Shown one piece after another: positions 1-7,631 of a DNA stretch of 48,966 nt; position 1 is the stretch's first letter, and each line of letters begins with the position of its first letter. The translations under genes were made by a program, and so were the position numbers. The DNA is from an uncultured Gammaproteobacteria bacterium (GTDB lineage: Bacteria > Pseudomonadota > Gammaproteobacteria > PS1 > Pseudothioglobaceae): positions 1 through 48,966 of the forward strand of contig CACLHR010000009.1 in the NCBI GenBank assembly GCA_902606745.1. The letters are read 5' to 3'. The notes beneath the pieces are model-generated. The model made no database searches. It saw only the letters and a program-made list of their open reading frames with translations, and was not told the origin of the DNA.

Positions 1-719
1 TCCAAAAGAGACTTGTCATAAACCAATGGTGAATTGGCATTTACAACGGTTGTAATTGATGGCTGTTTTAGAAGTGTTTCTTCATCGATGCCTCTACCAA
101 TTCGAACAATTTCAATTGCGTCGAGCATCCTTTCACTTCCAATTGCGTAACCAAAAAGTGGCTTGGTGGAGAGGCGAGCTGCAGCAGACACGGCATGCAA
201 ATGACGCACTTGAACGTCAATATCACAGGGCTCGACAGGGTAGCCACCAAGAGCGTGCACAGTGTTTAGACTTTCTCCTAGCTTTATCAGATTAGAGTAA
301 TCTTCAAAGTTACCTATAATCCTGCCTCTATCTAGGTCAGAAACATTGGGTGCGCTTGAAACCATTGTGTTTATAACAGAGCGACCGCCGACATGAACAT
401 GCCTTTCTTTATGTCTTCCATGAAGCGTAAATTCGCTCGGAGTGGTGGCAATTTTTTCCATGATAAAGTCAGGATCAAATCTAGCTCGCCTGCCGTCACC
501 ATCAATCATGACCCCTTCACGCTTGAGAATTTCAACAGCTCGAGGAGACTGAATATCCATTCCAGTATCACATAATACTTTTAACGAGGCCTCATGAATC
601 GATTCAATCTCGTCCTCTGAAAAAATATTCATGGGCTGAAAAGGATTCTTTTTTTGACCGTAAGGCGCCTGTTGAAAGTTTGTGACCTCTCTGGCAGTTT
701 TGCCTCTTCCTCTTCTCAT
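1..719 (-). CDS. MttB-family (trimethylamine methyltransferase-like) protein, C-terminus outside window
   Basis: About 240 N-terminal residues are visible; the frame is still open at position 1. The family transfers a methyl group from a quaternary or tertiary amine to a corrinoid protein. Support is the basic N-terminus (MRRGRGKTAREV), the segment starting FSEDEIESIHEASLKVL, and NANSPLVYD near residue 230. The complete MttB homologue at 19029-20570 has the matching NVNSPLVYD. The start is set by a 4-base ATGA overlap with the stop of the upstream SnoaL-like gene, which implies translational coupling. It is the last visible gene of the binding-protein/permease operon. The pyrrolysine position of true MttB lies in the missing part, so whether this is a pyrrolysine or non-pyrrolysine member cannot be judged. 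The methyl donor is unknown. Confidence 0.85.
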   Translation of the reverse strand, partial: MRRGRGKTAREVTNFQQAPYGQKKNPFQPMNIFSEDEIESIHEASLKVLCDTGMDIQSPRAVEILKREGVMIDGDGRRARFDPDFIMEKIATTPSEFTLHGRHKERHVHVGGRSVINTMVSSAPNVSDLDRGRIIGNFEDYSNLIKLGESLNTVHALGGYPVEPCDIDVQVRHLHAVSAAARLSTKPLFGYAIGSERMLDAIEIVRIGRGIDEETLLKQPSITTVVNANSPLVYDKSLL

Positions 720-1723
720 TTAATTGTCTCTTTTATCTGAGCTAAAATATCTACACCCTGTTGATTCCAGAAATGTAAAAAATCGATAAATATCCAATTC
801 TCGGATAACTTATCACCTTCCCGTCGATACATATCTATAACACGCATGTCAACAGGTTTGGCTTTTGTAGGTATTCCCATATACTCACCTGTAGGTGTCA
901 AGGTAAGATTTGGCCAACCAAAAAAACCACCGAATTTTCCTTCAGCAAATCTACAAAGATGGCCATTAAATATACGATCTGTAAAAGCAGCACGAAACGG
1001 CCCCGAATGTTGCTCAGCATAACGCTCTATTGTGTACGTTGCCCCGATACCTGCAGGGCCCCACCAGATCATATCTTCATGCCAGCTTCTTCTAAGTTCT
1101 TCAACTAGGGGTAGTTTTTTTGGATCTTTCCAATTCTTCAGATCATTGATCATGAAATCTATTGAAGCTAGAGTTTTTTCACCTTCTTTGGGGTCCTGTT
1201 CTTCAAACATCACACCATCATTTGTCATTGGTCCTGGCTGTACCAAATGTGCTGCAGTTTGAGTTGGAAATGGACGTAATCCCACTTGAATCATAAGATG
1301 AGGAATGTCAAAGAACATTGCTGTTTCAGTGATCTTTCCACCTTCTACCTTATTAAACTCACAGTATCGCAAAAATGCCATCTTTCCTGATGGAGTAATC
1401 CCTAACCATTCATTGTCAAATAGGCCCATCAAGTGACCCATTGAGGTGACCCATATAGATTCAGAACCATCAATTTCATTACAACCTGCCATGAAAATAT
1501 CCATACGACGTTGCATATGACGAAAAGCATGACGTAGTGGTTGCCAAAATAATTCTGACACTGCCTTAGCACTAGATTGCTCATTGAACGGATGAAACCC
1601 ACGCCAGATATAATGAACATCTAAGTATCGTTCCATTACTTTAGTAATGTCGTTTTTTGATGCTGTATCTAGCTCTTGATAATAATTTAAAACTAACTGT
1701 TTCTCAACTTGATAGCTGCTCAT
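716..1723 (-). CDS. Tandem SnoaL/NTF2-like protein (335 aa)
   Basis: Two SnoaL-like (NTF2-fold) domains lie in tandem. This fold is used by small cyclases, dehydratases, isomerases and hydrolases. The N-terminal half has YIWRGFHPFNE and a GxMAFLRYCEF strand. The C-terminal half has DMIWWGPAG, FGWPNLTLTPTGEYMG and ENWIFIDFLHFW. The second half closely matches the SnoaL-like proteins at 5203-6183 and 13851-14336. I chose the ATG at 1723 because GAGGT lies about 10 bases upstream and it follows the permease stop by 22 bases. An in-frame GTG at 1762 would add 13 residues and overlap the permease gene. The stop overlaps the MttB-like start. Its position between permease and methyltransferase argues for a catabolic enzyme, but the reaction is unknown. 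Confidence 0.8.
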   Translation of the reverse strand: MSSYQVEKQLVLNYYQELDTASKNDITKVMERYLDVHYIWRGFHPFNEQSSAKAVSELFWQPLRHAFRHMQRRMDIFMAGCNEIDGSESIWVTSMGHLMGLFDNEWLGITPSGKMAFLRYCEFNKVEGGKITETAMFFDIPHLMIQVGLRPFPTQTAAHLVQPGPMTNDGVMFEEQDPKEGEKTLASIDFMINDLKNWKDPKKLPLVEELRRSWHEDMIWWGPAGIGATYTIERYAEQHSGPFRAAFTDRIFNGHLCRFAEGKFGGFFGWPNLTLTPTGEYMGIPTKAKPVDMRVIDMYRREGDKLSENWIFIDFLHFWNQQGVDILAQIKETIK

Positions 1724-1745
1724 TGATTGGTTTACCTCGTCAAAA

Positions 1746-2627
1746 TTATCCCTTAACGGCACCAGCCGTTAAACCACTAACAAGCTGACGCTGAAAGAAC
1801 ATAACCAAAATAAATAACGGAACTACAGCAGAGACAACTGCCGCAACTGCAAACATCACATTACCCTCTGTTTGAGTTGTTCCCATAAAGCTATTTATTT
1901 TAGGAACCATGGTTTGATTTTCCTGAGATAGCAACATTGCAGTAATAGCAAAATCATTGTAAGCCAAAAGGAATGAAAAGAGTCCAGCTGTAATTACTCC
2001 TGGCCACATAATAGGAATTATGACATTCTTAAATGCTTGGAACTGGGTGCATCCATCCACTTTAGCGCTTTCATCCAATTCTTTTGGAATTTTTTGAAAA
2101 AATGAGTGCAACATCCACAAGGTAAATGGTTGATTTATTGCGACTAAAACAATGATGGTAGTTGGCAGGATTCCCCATATGTTCCACTGAAAAAATGGTA
2201 ATAAATAACCTGAAACTAATGTGATTGGCGGTAATGCGCGGAAAATAAGCGCGATAATTAATAGCCAAAATGCATAACGAAAACCAGAGCGTGATAAAGC
2301 ATAGCCACCGAGTGTCGCAATGGTTAATGAAGTAAGTACAGTAAAAAAGCAGACTATGCCTGTATTACGAAAAGCTCTCCAAAACTCTTCCTGTATCCAT
2401 GCACCGTCGTAGCCCGCACCTGTAAAAGCTTTACCATAGACAACCTGTGTCCTCGCACCTGAAATTGCATTTGTCCAGTCTGCCTTTGAGAAAAAATCAA
2501 GCTCTACCTTGAACGATCCCCAAAATGTCCATAAAAATGGAAAAGCCGCCAAAATAAACCAGAGCAGAACAAATCCATATATCAATATTTGAAGCCCTAA
2601 TGGTTTTTTTATTTGGCTGGAAGACAT
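1746..2627 (-). CDS. ABC transporter permease, CUT1 (MalG-like) family
   Basis: This 293-residue inner-membrane permease belongs to the carbohydrate uptake-1 type. It has an N-terminal membrane segment (residues about 13-35), a periplasmic stretch, and five further hydrophobic segments. The cytoplasmic EAA loop that docks with the ATPase reads ESAKVDGCTQFQAF, with a Cys where Ala is common. The start has AAGGGA upstream, and only 4 bases separate it from the stop of the partner permease. With that partner, the binding protein at 3750-4979 and the ATPase at 14357-15409 it completes one importer. CUT1 systems carry sugars, polyols and glycerol phosphates; the ligand here is not known. Confidence 0.92.
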   Translation of the reverse strand: MSSSQIKKPLGLQILIYGFVLLWFILAAFPFLWTFWGSFKVELDFFSKADWTNAISGARTQVVYGKAFTGAGYDGAWIQEEFWRAFRNTGIVCFFTVLTSLTIATLGGYALSRSGFRYAFWLLIIALIFRALPPITLVSGYLLPFFQWNIWGILPTTIIVLVAINQPFTLWMLHSFFQKIPKELDESAKVDGCTQFQAFKNVIIPIMWPGVITAGLFSFLLAYNDFAITAMLLSQENQTMVPKINSFMGTTQTEGNVMFAVAAVVSAVVPLFILVMFFQRQLVSGLTAGAVKG

Positions 2628-2631
2628 ATAA

Positions 2632-3657
2632 TTATCCCTTTGGGTTGAATTCGCGCCAAGTCCTAACTAGAACTGGAGCCAGAAGTATAGAGACGCCAAT
2701 AATTGTTAAAACTGATGTAGTTGCTGCTGAAGAAAGCAGACGTGTCTCACCCCCAAGGTCATTATAAATAATCCAAGAAAGGGAGGTTGCATGGGCCTCT
2801 GCATGAAATCCAATTATAGGTTCGAACACGCGGAAATTATCCATCAGCTGCATTAAAGCCACAAAAGCCACCAATGGCACTAAATGAGGAATAACGACAT
2901 GGAAAATCTGCTGAAAACGGGTTGCTCCATCAATCATCGCTGACTCAAGTGTCTCCTTTGGTACAGTCTGAAGTCCAGCATAAAAAACAATGAAGGCAAA
3001 AGGAGCTGCATGCCAAATACCATAAATAATTAATGTAACCCATGTTAATCCTGTAGAGGCCTTGAGCGATAAGTCAGGGTTTTCGAGTAAAACCTGAAGC
3101 CCTGTTCCAATAATGCCTCGAGAATCAATCATCCAAAACAAGATGAGTGAACCAATCAAAGGCGTTACAATCATCGGCAGAAGAGAGAAAAATATCATCA
3201 GCCCTTTCAAGCGCTGATGCAGTGAATTTACAGCTAAAGCAATTAAAAATCCGACTAATATAACCAAGGGCGTCACTACAAAGGTGAACGTCAATGTAAA
3301 TCCCATGGCACGATAAAATGGAAGATTCTTAAGGGTGGAAAAAAAATCACCCAAGTCAGAACTGCCTCTCCACATCTCACCAACCTCTGTAATTGCAAGG
3401 TGGCCTCTGTCAAAATAGATTCCGAGTCCAGCCCATTGACCTAAAGGCTCAGCTTCATACAATTCCTGAGTTAACGTGTGATCAATTTGCGTTTGAGAAG
3501 TACAACCAAATGGATCGCAGTTTTCAACAGTTATTAAAACCTTATCGTGAGGCACATGAAAGGACTGCGATACCACTGAAACTAGTGGCAAGGCTATAAA
3601 CAAAAACATTGCCATGGCAGTGGGTAAAAAGAACCAAAAGAATGTCTTGTGTTTCAT
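2632..3657 (-). CDS. ABC transporter permease, CUT1 (MalF/UgpA-like) family
   Basis: This 341-residue permease is the partner of the MalG-like protein. After the first membrane segment (residues about 8-30) there is an extra-cytoplasmic stretch of roughly 80 residues containing a Cys pair (ENCDPFGCTSQ) before the core membrane segments. That layout recalls MalF, though the loop is shorter. The EAA loop reads ESAMIDGATRFQQIF. The gene follows the binding-protein gene after a hairpin that can act as a partial terminator, so it is probably expressed at a lower level. The family assignment is firm; the substrate is not. Confidence 0.92.
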   Translation of the reverse strand: MKHKTFFWFFLPTAMAMFLFIALPLVSVVSQSFHVPHDKVLITVENCDPFGCTSQTQIDHTLTQELYEAEPLGQWAGLGIYFDRGHLAITEVGEMWRGSSDLGDFFSTLKNLPFYRAMGFTLTFTFVVTPLVILVGFLIALAVNSLHQRLKGLMIFFSLLPMIVTPLIGSLILFWMIDSRGIIGTGLQVLLENPDLSLKASTGLTWVTLIIYGIWHAAPFAFIVFYAGLQTVPKETLESAMIDGATRFQQIFHVVIPHLVPLVAFVALMQLMDNFRVFEPIIGFHAEAHATSLSWIIYNDLGGETRLLSSAATTSVLTIIGVSILLAPVLVRTWREFNPKG

Positions 3658-3693
3658 CGAAGTTTACAAAATTAGTGTAGTTACTATATTACA

Positions 3694-3723
3694 GAAAAAA
3701 AGAGGGGTGTGTAACACCCCTCT
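3694..3723 (-). terminator. Rho-independent terminator/attenuator between binding protein and permeases
   Basis: On the minus strand a perfect 10-bp stem (AGAGGGGTGT with ACACCCCTCT, positions 3701-3723, 3-base loop) is followed by seven T. It lies 27 bases after the binding-protein stop and 37 bases before the MalF-like start. In ABC operons this arrangement lets the binding protein be made in excess, with readthrough supplying the permeases. Confidence 0.85.
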
Positions 3724-3749
3724 GGAGGAAATCACCTAACGAAAAAAAC

Positions 3750-4979
3750 TTATAGGTAACCTTTTTCTGTCGCAGCTGCTGTATATGCCGCTTCTACATC
3801 AGCTAGAGCAGTAACCGCATCTTCCTTGCCCATCATAAAGTCAATTATCTCAGCACCTAACGCTGAATGTAGTAGACCTTGATAAGACACCATCGGATAT
3901 GGTTTTGTGCCCATTTGAGCTGCAGCGACTACACCACGAGATGCAGTAGTTGGCTCATAGCCGTCGATTAACCATACAGCAAGAAGTGACGTTTCATCAT
4001 TCAACATTTCAGGACGAACTGCGTGCTTCATTGCAAGGAATGTTGCCTCAGCATCTTCGTCAGAAATATTCTTGGCTACAGTCCAACCATCCCACCAAAG
4101 TGTTGCAGCCGGAATAGAACCACCGCCAACAGTCATAGGACCAGCTATATCTGTATTACTAGCTACTTCTGCCGCTACTTCATCACTCTTAAGTGGACCA
4201 ACACGTGATCCCCACATATTCATAATGGCAACGTTACCTGCTTTCCATTCAGCACTAGTTGCATTTGAATCATGTGTAAGGTAGTCAGGGTTCATAAAGT
4301 GTGACAATGCTTTCATCATATGTAATGCATCAACACCAGCTTGGTTGTTAATTGAAACTTTAGCTGTACCTGGCTCAAAGAATTCACCACCATGTCCAAT
4401 GTACATGTTTACAAACTCTTCAGCTATATTCCAGCCCGCTTTGTAAGCACCACCAACTGGATTCTGCATTAAACCCATATCACGGATTATTGCCGCAGCA
4501 ACCAACATCTCTTCATATGTTGTTGGTGGATTTAGGCCAGCTTGTGCAAGTATGTCAGCACGGAAAACCAAGTGCTGAGCATTAGCCATAAAGGCTACAG
4601 CCATTATATTGCCATCCACAGTTACTAACTGATGTTTCAGTATATCTTGCCCATGCTTAGCAACAAGGTCATCTAATGGTCTTATGACATCATCGACCAT
4701 TAATGCAACAATAGATGAATTAGCAATTATTGCTGTTGTATATTCTGCCGGGTTGCCGGTCATACCTTGGACATTTATTTTTTGATGGTCTGCGGTCAAG
4801 TTTTTCGTAACCTCGACACCACCACCTGCGCATTCTGCCGCCGCTGATCCTACTGCTTGAATTGCAGGAAATTCGTTACCAACGATACTAACACGTCCTC
4901 CGTCGATACCACAACCTGCCCAAACACTAGAAGAGAGGGCTGCAAATGCTATAGCAAATGCTATCTTTTTATTTAACAT
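3750..4979 (-). CDS. Extracellular solute-binding protein, family 1 (CUT1 type)
   Basis: This 409-residue periplasmic protein captures the ligand for the importer. Residues 1-21 are a clear signal peptide (LNKK, a hydrophobic run, then a cleavage site after SSVWA). The mature region has the two-lobe family-1 pattern, including VDGNIMAVAFMANAQHLVFR, a GNVAIMNMWGSR segment and a Trp-rich stretch TLWWDGW typical of sugar-binding sites. The start has GGGGAG seven bases upstream. It is the first gene of the operon behind the LacI-type operators at 5121-5190 and has a leader of about 150 bases. Trp residues could pack against a sugar ring or a quaternary ammonium group, so they do not settle the ligand. 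Confidence 0.9.
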   Translation of the reverse strand: MLNKKIAFAIAFAALSSSVWAGCGIDGGRVSIVGNEFPAIQAVGSAAAECAGGGVEVTKNLTADHQKINVQGMTGNPAEYTTAIIANSSIVALMVDDVIRPLDDLVAKHGQDILKHQLVTVDGNIMAVAFMANAQHLVFRADILAQAGLNPPTTYEEMLVAAAIIRDMGLMQNPVGGAYKAGWNIAEEFVNMYIGHGGEFFEPGTAKVSINNQAGVDALHMMKALSHFMNPDYLTHDSNATSAEWKAGNVAIMNMWGSRVGPLKSDEVAAEVASNTDIAGPMTVGGGSIPAATLWWDGWTVAKNISDEDAEATFLAMKHAVRPEMLNDETSLLAVWLIDGYEPTTASRGVVAAAQMGTKPYPMVSYQGLLHSALGAEIIDFMMGKEDAVTALADVEAAYTAAATEKGYL

Positions 4980-4994
4980 AAAGTTCTCCCCGTT

Positions 4995-5011
4995 ATTTAT
5001 AGTCTATAAAT
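4995..5011. repeat. Near-perfect palindrome in the binding-protein leader
   Basis: ATTTATAG and CTATAAAT flank a single T, ending just upstream of the ribosome binding site of the binding-protein gene. With a one-base centre it is more likely a protein site or an mRNA dimer or end structure than a simple hairpin. Its function is unknown. Confidence 0.4.
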
Positions 5012-5120
5012 TTAACACTAGAACCTTGCTAATTACGAAATATCATGTTTCTAACTATCAAGGTTTTCAGGGTATTACCCCCGAGGTGTTACATCGCAAT
5101 AAAAATCAAGAAATCAAATC

Positions 5121-5136
5121 TTGCATACGATTGCAA
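5121..5136. promoter_or_regulatory. LacI-type operator, proximal (binding-protein operon)
   Basis: TTGCATACGATTGCAA is an imperfect palindrome with the central CG typical of LacI-family operators. It lies three bases downstream of the -10 box, covering the expected transcription start, where a bound repressor would block initiation. The same sequence recurs before the ATPase operon at 15454-15469. The likely regulator is the LacI-family protein at 10734-11765. Confidence 0.8.
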
Positions 5137-5139
5137 ATT

Positions 5140-5167
5140 ATTATAACACAGGCAAATACTTTTGCAA
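5140..5167 (-). promoter_or_regulatory. Sigma70 promoter of the binding-protein operon
   Basis: On the minus strand, TTGCAA (5162-5167), a 16-base spacer and TATAAT (5140-5145) form the promoter, with an extended -10 TG one base upstream. It is sandwiched between the two operators. The block CCTGTGTTATAAT is repeated almost exactly before the ATPase gene. Confidence 0.75.
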
Positions 5168-5174
5168 GAACTTT

Positions 5175-5190
5175 ATGCATTCGTATGCAA
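5175..5190. promoter_or_regulatory. LacI-type operator, distal (binding-protein operon)
   Basis: ATGCATTCGTATGCAA shares the half-sites and central CG of the proximal operator. Its centre is 54 bp from the proximal one, upstream of the -35 box. This spacing, about five helical turns, would allow two dimers on one DNA face or a small loop. It begins just 12 bases past the stop of the SnoaL-like gene at 5203. Confidence 0.78.
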
Positions 5191-5202
5191 TAAAAAGTTA
5201 TA

Positions 5203-6183
5203 CTACTTCTGCCAAGTCGGCAATGGGTCATATCCCAACTGCAATAAAACATGTGGAACATCGACGAACACCCAATTTTCCACTAAAAGCTCATTTTCAC
5301 GCCGCCACCAATCACAGACACGCATTAAAACCCGTTCGTAGGTTGGACCTTGCCCTAGGAATGGTTTGACGTTAATACCAGTTAAGGATGGCCAGCCTCC
5401 TGAACAGGTGTAATTACCCTCACCAAATCTTGTGAAATGTTCTGTGAAGCCGTTATTTTTTGATCCGCCTGACCACCCTTCAAACTGGGATTCAAACGGA
5501 ACCTGAAATGAAGCGAATTCGTCCACACCAACAAAGGAACCAAACGCACCCGGTCCATACCACATCATGTTCCTATGCCAATAGGGTCGCCACGCCTCAT
5601 CCTTTGTCGCTAATTTGGCAAGCATGTCAGTAACAATTTGATAACTTAGCTGCCCCTCAGCAGGGTCAGCGTCCCCGATGAGGACACCGTCCTGTGATGC
5701 AGGCCCCTGTATCAGCCCTGTGTAACCGCGCGAATACCCGGGACCCATATCCAAAGGCCATTGATTACAGGCAATCATCAGTTCTGGAATGTCGAGATAT
5801 ATATAGCTTTCAACAGCTTGACTATTCTGGATGCGGTGGAATTCGCCATAGCGTAAGTAACACAGTGTTTTCGTCGCGCTAAGACCAATCCAATCTCTTG
5901 CAAATTGCCCGACATAATAGCCCATTGAGCTGATCCAATTTTGTCCCTCGAACTCTCCAACCATGAAAATATCATCACGCCGATAAAGCCCTTCGAATGA
6001 ATGTTGCAGTGGTAAGAGAAATTCATTGAGGTAGGCATCTGCACCTGTTAGCTGATTGAACGGATGGACAACATTAATGTCGGCATCCTGAGCGAAAAAA
6101 CTCGCGGCATTAGAGGAGAAATCGCCCGGATGGCTCAAGGCATCTGCATATGTCAAATAGAGTGAACGATCATATATCGACAT
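5203..6183 (-). CDS. Tandem SnoaL/NTF2-like protein (326 aa)
   Basis: This two-domain SnoaL-like protein is the nearest relative in the window of the one at 716-1723. Shared features are an N-terminal HPFNQLTGADAYLNEFLLPLQ with a GxxxxLRYGEF strand, and a C-terminal MMWYGPGAFG, GGWPSLTG and VENWVFVDVPHVLLQLGYD. The common length and order show duplication of an already tandem ancestor. AAGGT precedes the start. It is the last gene of the ATPase-led operon, ending just before the promoter and operators of the second operon. Family members act as cyclases, dehydratases, hydrolases or ligand-binding proteins; I cannot assign a reaction. Confidence 0.8.
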   Translation of the reverse strand: MSIYDRSLYLTYADALSHPGDFSSNAASFFAQDADINVVHPFNQLTGADAYLNEFLLPLQHSFEGLYRRDDIFMVGEFEGQNWISSMGYYVGQFARDWIGLSATKTLCYLRYGEFHRIQNSQAVESYIYLDIPELMIACNQWPLDMGPGYSRGYTGLIQGPASQDGVLIGDADPAEGQLSYQIVTDMLAKLATKDEAWRPYWHRNMMWYGPGAFGSFVGVDEFASFQVPFESQFEGWSGGSKNNGFTEHFTRFGEGNYTCSGGWPSLTGINVKPFLGQGPTYERVLMRVCDWWRRENELLVENWVFVDVPHVLLQLGYDPLPTWQK

Positions 6184-6243
6184 GATTTTTACCTTTTAAA
6201 TTGAATAAATTTTAGAGCATCTCAGGAAATAAATCACTTATAA

Positions 6244-6954
6244 CTAGGTACGCGACTTTTCAAAATCCTCCCATGCACTTTTAAAATCATCAAAACTAAA
6301 TCCTGTTTTTTCTGCTGGATCTAATATGAGCCTTTCTGAAGCAAACAACTTGTGAACTGCATCTTTCAAAATAGGTATTACTTCATTAGGAATTACAACA
6401 GCTCCATGACGATCTGCATGCACTAGGTCTCCTGGTGAGACTTTAATACCAAAGACACTAACAGGCGTATCTATCTCACGAACATGAACAAAGCCATGGC
6501 TGGGGCCAATTGAACCAGCGACAACTGGAAAGTCTTCTGCAAGATCTCCGAGATCTCTAACTACACCATTAGTCAGAACTCCTGATAGCCCAAAACCTTT
6601 ATGAACCTTAGTATTTATCTCACCCCAGTATGCGCCAATACATTCAGGATAATCCACATCCTCAATGACAACTACAGCTGGACCATCAACTTTTGACATG
6701 TAACGATAGTAATTCATTCTGCGCACTTTAATTATGTCTTGGTTTTCTTTTGGAGGTTCTAAGGCTGCAATTTTTGCTGTTTTAGCAAAACCAACCAAAG
6801 CGCTGCCCTCTGGGTCTGAAGACACCATAGTGCCTCTTGTAAATTGTGAAAAACCACGCTTACCTTGTGCTACTTCTATAGCATTACACACTGTTGGAGT
6901 GTCTACTGATCGAAGAAGCGCAAGTAATTCAGAATCTATCAATTCATGAGCCAT
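6244..6954 (-). CDS. RraA-family lyase/aldolase-like protein
   Basis: This 236-residue protein matches the RraA/4-hydroxy-4-methyl-2-oxoglutarate aldolase family. It has AYWGE (residues 108-112), TNGVVRDLGDL with the Arg133-Asp134 metal/substrate pair, and GDLVHADRHGAVVIP near the C-terminus. Such enzymes cleave or decarboxylate short oxo-acids, often giving pyruvate or oxaloacetate. It is longer than E. coli RraA, the RNase E inhibitor, and sits among catabolic genes, so a lyase role is more likely. The start lies inside the hydrolase gene (16-base overlap) and has GGAGG about 10 bases upstream. It may perform a late C-C cleavage step of the pathway (inference). Confidence 0.82.
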   Translation of the reverse strand: MAHELIDSELLALLRSVDTPTVCNAIEVAQGKRGFSQFTRGTMVSSDPEGSALVGFAKTAKIAALEPPKENQDIIKVRRMNYYRYMSKVDGPAVVVIEDVDYPECIGAYWGEINTKVHKGFGLSGVLTNGVVRDLGDLAEDFPVVAGSIGPSHGFVHVREIDTPVSVFGIKVSPGDLVHADRHGAVVIPNEVIPILKDAVHKLFASERLILDPAEKTGFSFDDFKSAWEDFEKSRT

Positions 6955-7631
6955 GTTTTCAATACCTCCGTGGTTTTTGCTGGTTGCTCTAATGTAGGCA
7001 AATGGCCAGCATTCTTGATTACCTCTAACTTTGAATTGCTAATTATATTATGCATCAATTCATGCTTCTCTATGGGACATAATTTGTCTTCTGAGCCACA
7101 AATTATCAGTACAGGCATATCCAGAACTTTAAGGTTGTTTTGTTGATCACTCCTCCCTTGAAGAGCTCTTGATTGATTAATAAAGACTCTAGGACCTAAA
7201 GAAAGTGCCATCTCCATACAGATATTTAGAATAATATCTTGATTTTCACTACTCGCTAAATAGTTGGGTTTCATCTCATCACGAATAACATTTACTAATT
7301 TTCCTGACAAAGCATCACTAATTTGAGGCTCACGTTTAAGTTTTACTTCCTCTAATTCAGCTAGTGGATTAGTATCAATTAGCACTAATTTTTCAATACG
7401 CTTTGGATCTTGTGCACATATCTCCATAGCAACAATACCACCCATTGAATGCCCAACAAGACAAAATTTTGGCGGTGCATTACTTAAGACATCCGCTGCC
7501 AAATCACTAATATTGTCCTGTTTAGAAATATCTGCAATATGCACTGATCTCTTTGAGACAAACTCTTCTATTTGTGGAGCGAAAATGCGTTCATCACACA
7601 TCATTCCAGGAATCATTACCAGAGGTGTCAT
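6939..7631 (-). CDS. Alpha/beta hydrolase
   Basis: This 230-residue alpha/beta-fold hydrolase has an oxyanion region near MIPGMMCDERIF and a nucleophile elbow VGHSMGG with Ser62. A SEDK turn carries the probable acid, and the catalytic His210 is in NAGHLPTLEQP. The short size and PGMMCDER motif resemble small carboxylesterase or lactonase-type hydrolases of catabolic operons. Its start overlaps the stop of the MetE-like gene (ATGA), and its own end overlaps the RraA-like gene. It likely hydrolyses an ester, lactone or enol-type intermediate; the substrate is unknown. Confidence 0.85.
   Translation of the reverse strand: MTPLVMIPGMMCDERIFAPQIEEFVSKRSVHIADISKQDNISDLAADVLSNAPPKFCLVGHSMGGIVAMEICAQDPKRIEKLVLIDTNPLAELEEVKLKREPQISDALSGKLVNVIRDEMKPNYLASSENQDIILNICMEMALSLGPRVFINQSRALQGRSDQQNNLKVLDMPVLIICGSEDKLCPIEKHELMHNIISNSKLEVIKNAGHLPTLEQPAKTTEVLKTWLMN

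Noticed and set aside
56-295. Plus-strand 79-codon frame at the left end
   Set aside because: It is antisense to the clear MttB-family coding region and has no recognisable domain.
4023-4284. Two plus-strand frames opposite the binding-protein gene
   Set aside because: Both are shadows of the minus-strand solute-binding protein, whose signal peptide and domains are clear.
6244-6954. RNase E inhibitor RraA
   Set aside because: The protein is longer than E. coli RraA and lies in a catabolic operon; the family mostly contains aldolases and decarboxylases.
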